Assembly (NCBI GenBank): GCA_021826765.1
Contig: JAKAYK010000055.1
Span: 1-6,503, forward strand
Direction of reading: 5' to 3'
DNA from: Thermoplasmata archaeon
Lineage (GTDB): Archaea > Thermoplasmatota > Thermoplasmata > Thermoplasmatales > Thermoplasmataceae
Length of the DNA stretch: 6,503 nt
Within the stretch, counting starts at the first letter, position 1; each line of letters begins with the position of its first letter. This document shows, piece after piece, positions 1 through 6,325 of this stretch. The position numbers and the translations under genes were made by a program. The notes under the pieces were generated by a model. The model did no database searches. It was not told where the DNA came from and was given only the letters and a program-made list of their open reading frames with translations.

Positions 1-1118
1 TCCCATACATTGCACTCCAGATTTATGGTATGCAGGCAGTTCTCACAGTAATGATCGGGCAGTTCAATGTTTCTGATGCAACCACAATCACGGAAATTGC
101 ATTGGTAGTATCTTTCATCATACTTGCTGCCTTTACATTCACCAGTGGACTCAGGGGAGCTGTCATTACTGCAGTCATGAAGGATGCACTCATATTCCTG
201 ACAGTCATAGTTGTGATAATCGTCGTACCTTTAGAAATTGGAGGATTTGGCAACGCATTCTCAGCAATGAAACCAGCTGCTGCGGGAAGCTATCAAATTT
301 TGCCTTCTCTTCTGGTTAACGGTTTTATCAGTCTATCCCTTATGAGCGCCCTTGCACTCTATCTTTATCCGCACGCAATTAATGGAATACTCAGCTCCAG
401 TTCCACAAAGAAGATCAGAATGAGCACAGCATTGCTGCCAATTTACGGAGTGGGGCTTGCAATGCTTGCACTTTTCGGCATACTCATTTATGGTTCACCA
501 CCTGCACTTGCAATGGTAGGGAAATACGGTCCTGTCACAGTAGTTCCATCTCTCATTTATGCAGAACTTCCTCCATGGTTTGCTGGAATAGCATTCCTTG
601 GCATATTCATAGGAGGACTTGTGCCTGCATCAATCATGGCAATATCACAGGCAAATCTCCTAACCAGAAATGTGGTCAAGGTAGCAGTTCCAAATCTTGA
701 ACCTAAGACTGAAGCACGCCTTTCAAAGTATTTCTCAATAATGTTCAAATTCATTGCACTGGGTTTCATATTTCTTATATCTCCAACATACTCACTCGAA
801 CTGCAGCTTGTTGGCGGTATAATAATACTCCAGACAATGCCGGCAATATTCATTGGAATGTACTCTAAATGGCTGAACAAATTTGGCGTTGGTTTGGGAT
901 GGCTCGTGGGAATGGCTTCAGGTGTTTTCATGATTTACTATGCAAACTTTGTTGCTAACGGTTTCCCATCAATCGAAACAACATTCTTCAAGTTCTCGAC
1001 ACCATTCAGTTTCCTGTACATAGGTCTTATTGCACTGCTGTTAAACCTGATCGTTGCTGTGGTCATAACCTTCATCTTCCATGCTATGGGCAAGGGAACA
1101 CCAACCAAGAACGCATGA
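1..1118 (+). CDS. Sodium:solute symporter family permease, MctP-like (5'-partial)
   Basis: This is an integral membrane transporter of the SSS family (LeuT fold), probably importing a small monocarboxylate or similar solute with a cation. The frame is open from position 3 and the first visible residues are PYIALQIYG, a conserved early-helix SSS motif. The gene therefore begins outside the window, and the ATG at 30 is internal. The 371 visible residues contain about nine hydrophobic helices. They include an SGLRG...MKD segment, a YPHAINGILSSSS segment and a QANLLTRN segment, all placed as I recall them in MctP-type permeases. Family members usually have 480-560 residues, so roughly 120 or more are missing. 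The stop is TGA at 1116-1118, followed by a T-rich tract and a convergent methyltransferase gene. The family assignment is strong. The monocarboxylate substrate is inferred from motif resemblance only, and an amino acid or another organic anion remains possible. Confidence 0.88.
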   Translation, partial: PYIALQIYGMQAVLTVMIGQFNVSDATTITEIALVVSFIILAAFTFTSGLRGAVITAVMKDALIFLTVIVVIIVVPLEIGGFGNAFSAMKPAAAGSYQILPSLLVNGFISLSLMSALALYLYPHAINGILSSSSTKKIRMSTALLPIYGVGLAMLALFGILIYGSPPALAMVGKYGPVTVVPSLIYAELPPWFAGIAFLGIFIGGLVPASIMAISQANLLTRNVVKVAVPNLEPKTEARLSKYFSIMFKFIALGFIFLISPTYSLELQLVGGIIILQTMPAIFIGMYSKWLNKFGVGLGWLVGMASGVFMIYYANFVANGFPSIETTFFKFSTPFSFLYIGLIALLLNLIVAVVITFIFHAMGKGTPTKNA

Positions 1119-1139
1119 TTGAAAAATACACAATACCAA

Positions 1140-1160
1140 TTTTTTATTCTTTTTTATTTT
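1140..1160 (+). terminator. T-rich archaeal-type terminator after the permease gene
   Basis: Three T-runs (1140-1145, 1150-1155, 1157-1160) begin 22 nt after the permease stop codon. Archaeal RNA polymerase commonly terminates at such U-tracts without a hairpin. The tract overlaps the stop codon of the convergent methyltransferase gene. On the opposite strand only a short T5 run (complement of 1122-1126) could end the methyltransferase transcript. Confidence 0.55.
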
Positions 1161-1729
1161 ATATAAATTTCGTAGCAGCATATGCTCTCGAAGAAGAATC
1201 TTTTCTCACCAAGTTTTGAAAATACAAATTCTTCCCTCTTTCTAATGAACGACTTAATGTCTGTAAGCGAGGATAATATTATGAGTATTTTACCTCCATC
1301 ATTCACATGATCCATGCACTGATCAAGGAATTTCTCAGTGATTTCAAATCCTTCTTTACCACCATTCCACTGCTCCGCTCCTGATACATCATCCTCGGTG
1401 GGGAGATAAGGTGGATTGAAAACAATGGTATCGAATCTTCCTGATATATTTTGAAAAAGATCACTCTCCACAGTTTTCACATCACAGTGATTAATTTCTG
1501 CGTTTTTCTCTGTGCATCTGAGAGCAAGTGGGTTCACATCGCATGCCATCACGCTGCATCCGGATTTTGCCATGTATACTGAAATCAGTCCCGAACCGCA
1601 TCCAATCTCAAGGCATTTTCCCTTTGGAGCTATATTTTCCATCATGAGGAAAGTATCATCAGATGGTTCATAGACTCCATGGCAGGTTTCATAATTCAAC
1701 CGGATGTTATTGATCTGGCAGGATCTCAC
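1154..1729 (-). CDS. HemK2/Mtq2-like release factor glutamine N5-methyltransferase
   Basis: This is a SAM-dependent Rossmann-fold methyltransferase of the HemK2/Mtq2/N6AMT1 group, which methylates the Gln of the GGQ motif in aRF1, usually together with a Trm112-like partner. Counted from the GTG at 1729, the motifs are GVYEPSDDTF (18-27, the group's N-terminal signature), LEIGCGSG (40-47, SAM motif I), D64 (acidic end of strand 2) and NPPY (105-108, the catalytic motif for amide-nitrogen methylation). The frame is also open to an ATG at 1816, giving 220 residues. I prefer the GTG at 1729 because it gives 191 residues, close to the family size, and because a TATA-like box lies 25 nt upstream, as for a leaderless mRNA. 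The 29 extra residues match nothing I know of in the family. An in-frame TTG at 1699 is a third option. The gene is transcribed alone and converges on the permease. The family call is strong and the start is moderately sure. Confidence 0.88.
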   Translation of the reverse strand: MRSCQINNIRLNYETCHGVYEPSDDTFLMMENIAPKGKCLEIGCGSGLISVYMAKSGCSVMACDVNPLALRCTEKNAEINHCDVKTVESDLFQNISGRFDTIVFNPPYLPTEDDVSGAEQWNGGKEGFEITEKFLDQCMDHVNDGGKILIILSSLTDIKSFIRKREEFVFSKLGEKRFFFESICCYEIYIK

Positions 1730-1750
1730 ACAAGTATAGGCATTTTGCGC

Positions 1751-1757
1751 ATAAATA
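1751..1757 (-). promoter_or_regulatory. TATA-like box for the methyltransferase gene
   Basis: Read on the minus strand this is TATTTAT, centred 25 nt upstream of the GTG at 1729. That is the spacing expected if transcription starts at or next to the start codon (leaderless). No equally placed box is obvious for the ATG at 1816. Confidence 0.4.
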
Positions 1758-2051
1758 CATGACCGAATTTTAGCAATATCCTCCCACCACTGAAGGATGT
1801 GGGATTCATTGCGCATGAATGTTAATCACGATGTGAAATTGTCTGGCTGCATGCAAAATTGTGCTGTGTGGCCCCATCGTATACATATATCGATTGCGGA
1901 AATTAACACAGGAAGCAGGACTGATAGCAGTAAAGAGTGATGTCTGAAATTCACGATCATGGAGATCGGAGTTCTGCTGATGAGAATTGCGATAACTGAA
2001 ACTGGTAGCACCCTGCATTTGCATAGGATTGGTGTAACATTCCTGTCAATC

Positions 2052-2059
2052 TTATTAAT
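2052..2059 (+). promoter_or_regulatory. TATA-like box of the HdrD-like/OCD/trpS operon
   Basis: TTATTAAT is centred about 24 nt upstream of the ATG at 2080, a spacing that places the transcript start at or near that ATG. A GTG at 2062 would lie between this box and the transcription start, which argues against its use as the start codon. Confidence 0.5.
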
Positions 2060-2079
2060 ATGTGGAATATACAGATATA

Positions 2080-4068
2080 ATGTCAACAGTAATCACAAGC
2101 CCGACACTTCTCTTTATCCCGCAAAGTGAACTAATTGCTGATTATGTATTATCATTTGCTGCAGTGGCCTTTGTCTTTGCAGAATTTTACCTGAGGTACA
2201 GGAAAGCTGGCCTGAAGCTAAAGCCATCTGTCCTCTTCGTGGTCAAAAACTGGAGAAGGTTTGTCTCACAGGCATTGAATTATGGAGCTTTCCATAGAAA
2301 AAATGTGAAGAACAGGTATGCAGGCATGATGCACCTGATGATAGCATATGGGACATTGATACTTTTCATAGCAACAGCCCTGATTGCACTGTCACATGAT
2401 ATCCTGAAACCAACTTTGGGATTCGGGATACTCACAGGGAATTTTTACCTCAATTTTGAGGTCTGGGCAAACTTTGGAGGCCTCCTTGTTATTGCTGGAC
2501 TGGTGATGGCAATGTGGAGAAGAGTCAGGAAGAAAATACCTCTTGACACCATAGCCCAGGACTTCATACTCATAAGCGTGTACCTTCTTCTTGCAGTGGA
2601 AGGTTTCTTCCTTGGAGCATTGAAGATTTATCTGTACCGCCAGAGTTTTGATTCATACAGGTTCGTTGAATGGCCCCTGAGTTATATCTTTCAGTATATG
2701 AATCTGTCTGCATCTTCAGGCATAGATGCATACAGGATATTCTGGTTTGTACACGTTTCAACAGCATTCGCACTTGCTGTATACATACCATTCTCCAAGC
2801 TTTCTCATATGTTCTATTCACTGGTGGGTATAGGAGTGCACCCGAACAGTAAGAGAGGAGAAATGTCCACGCCATTCGTTCTTTCTGAAGCACTGGAATC
2901 CGGGAACTTTGATTTCAACGTCGGTGCAAAAACAGTCCTTGACCTGTCCTATTTCCAGAAAGTGGATGCAATCGCATGCACAGACTGTGGAAGATGTGAG
3001 AGAGCATGTCCCGCAGTAGCCTCAGGAACAGATCTTGATCCAAGGCTGGTTGTGCAGAATGTGCAGAGGGCCCTCTGGAATGGGAACACTGATTTAGTGG
3101 GAAATGTCATTTCAGAAAATGCAGCATGGTCATGCACCACTTGCCAGGCGTGTGTTGAGGAATGCCCCGTCCTGATAGATCCACATTCATACAATCTTGA
3201 GGTCAGGAGAAACCTGGTCATGGAGAACCGTTTTTCCAAGGAAACATCCACATACCTGAACAATCTCGGAAACACCCAGAACCCCTATGGAGGATCAAAC
3301 GCAGACAGGGATAAGCTTCTTGAATATGGCCCCAGGTTATCAGAGGGAACGGATACCATATACTGGGTTGGTTGCATGGGCGCATTTGATCCAAGATATA
3401 ACAAAACTGCAAGAGATGTCATTGAACTCTTGAAAAAAGGCGGTGTCAATTATGGACTGCTTGGTTCTGAGGAGAAATGCACCGGGGAAACTGCAAGGAG
3501 GATGGGAGAGGAAGGAAGGTTCCAGGAACTCGTTCTCCAGAATATAGAAACTTTTGAGAAACATGGAATCAAGAATATCATCACCTCATGCCCCCACTGT
3601 ATGAACACTTTCAGGAACGAATATCCGAAATTCGGGCTCAAGGCAAAGGTCATGCATCATTCTGAGGTTCTTTCAAACATGTTGAATGAAGGCAAGCTCA
3701 AGGTAAGGAAGACAGAGGAAACTGCCACACTTCATGATCCTTGCTATCTTGGAAGAATAAACGGTGAATATGACAGCACAAGGAACATTGTGTCAAGCAC
3801 AGGCAACCTGAAGGAAATGGAAAAGAGCAGGGAGAAAAGCTTCTGTTGTGGAGGCGGTGGAGGAAACTTCTGGTACAAAGTGGAGAAGGAAGAATCCATA
3901 AGCAAGATCAGGATGTCACAGGCACTTGACACAGGCGCATCCACACTTGCTGTGGCATGTCCATTCTGCACTGCAATGCTTGAGGATGCAGGAAGAACCA
4001 TGTCTGTAGAAGATAAAATAAAGGTCAAAGACATAGCAGAACTCATAAAGGAGAATCTTGTAGAATGA
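2080..4068 (+). CDS. Membrane-bound HdrD-like Fe-S oxidoreductase fused to a cytochrome b domain
   Basis: This is a predicted membrane electron-transfer enzyme of 662 residues, combining an HdrE/NarI-like cytochrome b part with an HdrD-like part. Residues about 20-240 hold five hydrophobic helices. His85, His106, His225 and His243 are candidate heme ligands, and the last pair is 18 apart, as in NarI. Two 4Fe-4S ferredoxin sites follow (Cys300/303/306/310 and Cys352/355/358/362). Two CCG-type domains come next: Cys432, Cys467, Cys504/507, and Cys555, Cys589/590, Cys627/630. The first has CTG instead of CCG. This order matches Bacillus FadF-type proteins and the EtfAB:menaquinone oxidoreductases, which pass electrons from acyl-CoA dehydrogenases to quinone. 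A true heterodisulfide reductase role is unlikely without methanogenesis genes. A GTG at 2062 would add six residues, but promoter spacing favours the ATG at 2080. The gene overlaps the next by 4 nt (ATGA). Architecture is certain; the electron donor is inferred. Confidence 0.88.
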   Translation: MSTVITSPTLLFIPQSELIADYVLSFAAVAFVFAEFYLRYRKAGLKLKPSVLFVVKNWRRFVSQALNYGAFHRKNVKNRYAGMMHLMIAYGTLILFIATALIALSHDILKPTLGFGILTGNFYLNFEVWANFGGLLVIAGLVMAMWRRVRKKIPLDTIAQDFILISVYLLLAVEGFFLGALKIYLYRQSFDSYRFVEWPLSYIFQYMNLSASSGIDAYRIFWFVHVSTAFALAVYIPFSKLSHMFYSLVGIGVHPNSKRGEMSTPFVLSEALESGNFDFNVGAKTVLDLSYFQKVDAIACTDCGRCERACPAVASGTDLDPRLVVQNVQRALWNGNTDLVGNVISENAAWSCTTCQACVEECPVLIDPHSYNLEVRRNLVMENRFSKETSTYLNNLGNTQNPYGGSNADRDKLLEYGPRLSEGTDTIYWVGCMGAFDPRYNKTARDVIELLKKGGVNYGLLGSEEKCTGETARRMGEEGRFQELVLQNIETFEKHGIKNIITSCPHCMNTFRNEYPKFGLKAKVMHHSEVLSNMLNEGKLKVRKTEETATLHDPCYLGRINGEYDSTRNIVSSTGNLKEMEKSREKSFCCGGGGGNFWYKVEKEESISKIRMSQALDTGASTLAVACPFCTAMLEDAGRTMSVEDKIKVKDIAELIKENLVE

Positions 4069-4973
4069 TACATATTACTGAGGAAGATGTGAGGAAAAAC
4101 CTGGACATGAAGGAACTCATATCAGAACTTGACGTGGCATTTCAGGATTATGGAAAGGGTGACGCAGAGTCATCAACAAGAAACAGGATATTCACAGGTT
4201 CTGGATTCCTGAATACCATGCCTGCATTCTGGAGAAGATATGACATATCGGGGTTGAAGGCATATCTGGGAAGTGCAGTGGGGGCAAAGTTTGCGGTCAT
4301 AGTATTCCAGGAAAGCAATATTGATGAATATTACGTCATTGATGCAGATAAACTGGGACAGATGAGAACCGGAGCACTCCCTGCAATGCTCACAAAGAAG
4401 ATCGTCAGGAAGGAAGATCCAAATTTCCTGCTCATAGGATCAGGCTATCAGGCAGAAACACAACTTCTTGCAATGAAGGAAGCGTACTCCCTTTCAGAGG
4501 CGCATGTTTATTCAAAAACACCGGAACATGCAGAGGAATTCAGTAGAAGAATGGGAAAAGAGCTCGGAATCAGGATCAAAGTGGAGAATAACGTTAAAGA
4601 TCTTTCTCAATTTGATATAGTCAACACCATAACGAATTCCAAGGAACCGATCATAACAGGGAGCAGTATACCGGACAGAATCCACATGAACCTGTGCGGG
4701 GCAAACCTGAAGTTCAGGAGGGAAGTATCAGATGAGGCAATGTCCATGATGGATCTGGTAGTTGTGGAGCATATTGATCAGGCAAGAGCAGAATCTGCTG
4801 ACACTGGAAATGACATTGTCAGTGATAGGATCGTGGAATTGAAGGATTTCGTCCTATCCCCGGAGTTCAAAGGAAAGAGGAGTGCATTCAAGACCATGGG
4901 CATTGGGCTGGAAGATCTGGTTGCAGCCCACACAGTATTGAGGAAGATGGGGTATCTTCAGGATGGAAAATAA
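4065..4973 (+). CDS. Ornithine cyclodeaminase/mu-crystallin family NAD(P)-dependent enzyme
   Basis: This is a cytoplasmic Rossmann-fold enzyme of 302 residues, slightly shorter than the usual 320-350. Visible family features are Arg41, GLKAYLG with Lys65 (substrate carboxylate region), MRTGA (100-104), the dinucleotide loop GSGYQA (125-130), the GANLKFRRE segment (212-220) and FKTMGIGLEDLVAA (275-288). Ornithine cyclodeaminase has a catalytic Asp in the GAD/GGD segment. Here the matching residue is Asn214, so ornithine cyclisation is doubtful. Alanine dehydrogenase-like, ketimine reductase or other imine/amino-acid oxidoreductase activity is more likely. The ATG overlaps the upstream stop codon (ATGA), and an AAAGGAG at 4047-4053, 11 nt ahead, can act as a ribosome site, so translation is probably coupled. 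The stop overlaps the trpS start by 1 nt. The family is secure, but the substrate cannot be told from the sequence. Confidence 0.88.
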   Translation: MIHITEEDVRKNLDMKELISELDVAFQDYGKGDAESSTRNRIFTGSGFLNTMPAFWRRYDISGLKAYLGSAVGAKFAVIVFQESNIDEYYVIDADKLGQMRTGALPAMLTKKIVRKEDPNFLLIGSGYQAETQLLAMKEAYSLSEAHVYSKTPEHAEEFSRRMGKELGIRIKVENNVKDLSQFDIVNTITNSKEPIITGSSIPDRIHMNLCGANLKFRREVSDEAMSMMDLVVVEHIDQARAESADTGNDIVSDRIVELKDFVLSPEFKGKRSAFKTMGIGLEDLVAAHTVLRKMGYLQDGK

Positions 4974-6271
4974 TGGAAAATATAGATCCATGGGGGGCAT
5001 CCCAGATAAAGAACTACGCAGCCATGAGGGAACATTTTGGCATTGATGAATTCAACTTCAATCTTGAGAACAACCGGTTTTCTGAACGATCACTCATAAT
5101 GGGCCACAGGGATTTCAACCTCATCCAGAGTGCAATGGAGAAAAAAATGAAATTCTACGCCATGACCGGGCTTATGCCTTCTGGCGAAATGCACCTTGGG
5201 AATAAGGCTGTCATGGAAATGATGATATATTTTCAGTCAAGGGGTGCAGAACTTCACATTGCAGTGGCCGATCTGGAATCCTATGCCACAAGAGATATTG
5301 ATCTCATATCTGCAAAGGATATTGCAGTGGAAAATTTCCTGCTGAACTATATAGCAATGGGGCTCAAGCCATGCAATTTCTATTTCCAGTCAGAGAATTC
5401 AAAGGTACAGAAATTCGCAAACGTCATATCAAACGAAGTCAATTTTTCAGAAATGAAGTCCATTTATGGATTTGAGGATTCAAAGAAGATGCTTGAGATA
5501 AACTCCCCTATAATTCAGGCTTCAGATATACTGAGCCCACAGGTGTATGGAGAACCTGCACCAACAATTGTGCCCATAGGTGCAGATCAGGATCCACATA
5601 TAAGGCTCACAAGGGACATCACCCAGCGACTGTCCATGCTCAGGATCCAGGAATCAAGAGGAACAAGGATCAGCATTGGCGGACGAGGTGATACCCATAT
5701 ACTCGAGGACATTGCTGAGGAAGTCATGAGAAGGCATGGAATCACGAAAATAATGAGGAACAGGAAATACAGGATTCTTGAATCGCCAGAGTCTCCTGAC
5801 AGCATGATTTCATTCTCCATAGATCTTGCGAAGGCAGAGAGGGAACACAATCCATATGCAGCAATCCCTCCTTCCTCAGCCATACTCAGGCTTGAAACTG
5901 GAATAAAAGGCGGAAAGATGAGTAAATCTGTGCCTGATTCAACAATATCACTGAACGAAACTCCAGTGGAGGCAGGAAAGAAGATCATGAGGGCACTCAC
6001 AGGTGGAAGGGAGAGCATTGAGGAACAGAGAAAACTTGGTGGAAATCCATATTCCTGTCCTGTCTATGAACTTTATATGTACCATCTTTCCAGGGATTCT
6101 GCACACCTGAAGAAAGTGGAAGAGGAATGCCTTTCAGGCGAACGGTTATGCGGTTCATGCAAGAAGGAGGCATCTGATCTCATGGGGAATATGCTCACCG
6201 ATCTGAAGGAGAAGAGAGAGGCCTCAAGGCATCTGGTGAAAGAGTTTCTTGAGTTCGGTTCTTCGCAATAG
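4973..6271 (+). CDS. trpS: Tryptophanyl-tRNA synthetase
   Basis: This class Ic aminoacyl-tRNA synthetase charges tRNA-Trp with tryptophan in the cytoplasm. The 432-residue protein opens with the typical archaeal IDPWGASQIKNY segment. It carries the HIGH-equivalent signature PSGEMHLGN (69-77), the TrpRS-specific GADQDPHIRLTRD (203-215), and KMSKS (315-319) after IPPSSAILRLETGIKGG. A CGSCK motif (393-397) lies in the C-terminal part, as in related TrpRS and TyrRS proteins. About 75 residues (roughly 220-295, charged and partly helical) separate the GADQDP and IPPSS segments. This is longer than in short TrpRS forms. The start ATG shares one base with the upstream stop (TAATG), and only a weak AGGATGG lies ahead, so translational coupling is likely. 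It is the last gene of the operon, and T-tracts follow the TAG stop. Confidence 0.95.
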   Translation: MENIDPWGASQIKNYAAMREHFGIDEFNFNLENNRFSERSLIMGHRDFNLIQSAMEKKMKFYAMTGLMPSGEMHLGNKAVMEMMIYFQSRGAELHIAVADLESYATRDIDLISAKDIAVENFLLNYIAMGLKPCNFYFQSENSKVQKFANVISNEVNFSEMKSIYGFEDSKKMLEINSPIIQASDILSPQVYGEPAPTIVPIGADQDPHIRLTRDITQRLSMLRIQESRGTRISIGGRGDTHILEDIAEEVMRRHGITKIMRNRKYRILESPESPDSMISFSIDLAKAEREHNPYAAIPPSSAILRLETGIKGGKMSKSVPDSTISLNETPVEAGKKIMRALTGGRESIEEQRKLGGNPYSCPVYELYMYHLSRDSAHLKKVEEECLSGERLCGSCKKEASDLMGNMLTDLKEKREASRHLVKEFLEFGSSQ

Positions 6272-6279
6272 TTATCCCG

Positions 6280-6298
6280 TTTTTTCGTGAACTTTTTT
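6280..6298 (+). terminator. T-tracts ending the operon after trpS
   Basis: Two T6 runs (6280-6285 and 6293-6298) begin 9 nt after the trpS stop. This is the pattern expected of an archaeal intrinsic terminator without a hairpin. The second run also forms part of the TATA-like box for the next gene. Confidence 0.5.
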
Positions 6299-6302
6299 AA
6301 TA
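6293..6302 (+). promoter_or_regulatory. TATA-like box of the tRNA thiolase gene
   Basis: TTTTTTAATA is centred about 28 nt upstream of the ATG at 6326, again consistent with a leaderless transcript. It suggests that the thiolase gene is transcribed separately from the trpS operon. Confidence 0.45.
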
Positions 6303-6325
6303 CTTCGTTTGAATATGGACTCAAT

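Larger units (their letters stand above)
1730..2079. other. Divergent intergenic region, about 350 nt
   Basis: This stretch separates the methyltransferase (minus) and the HdrD-like operon (plus). It carries the TATA-like boxes of both. It also holds an AT-rich alternating patch at 1881-1891 (TATACATATAT), which could serve as a TATA element on either strand, and a small perfect inverted repeat (CGATC at 1954-1958 and GATCG at 1964-1968, 5-nt loop). A C/D-box-like arrangement lies at 1937-1999. I see no tRNA, no rRNA and no convincing protein. The open frames here are short, lack promoter or ribosome-site support and resemble nothing known to me. Confidence 0.5.

Noticed and set aside
1881..1891. 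Alternating AT patch TATACATATAT as a main promoter
   Set aside because: It is too far from either coding start (over 150 nt) to drive a leaderless mRNA. It would matter only if a small RNA is transcribed here.
1797..1940. A plus-strand frame of 47 residues starting MWDSLRMN
   Set aside because: It has no correctly spaced ribosome site or TATA box, no recognisable sequence, and it runs antisense to the region just upstream of the methyltransferase.
1954..1968. Hairpin CGATC-ATGGA-GATCG as a terminator or operator
   Set aside because: It has only a 5-bp stem, with no T-tract after it and no second copy in the window.
1806..2086. Two overlapping minus-strand open frames (72 and 86 residues) in the intergenic region
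   Set aside because: They overlap in different frames, show no family resemblance, and one runs across the promoter and start of the HdrD-like gene. They are probably chance frames in non-coding DNA.
3744..4073. Minus-strand open frame of 109 residues under the HdrD-like gene, and similar ones under the permease and trpS
   Set aside because: They lie fully antisense to well-supported conserved genes and look like shadows of their codon bias.
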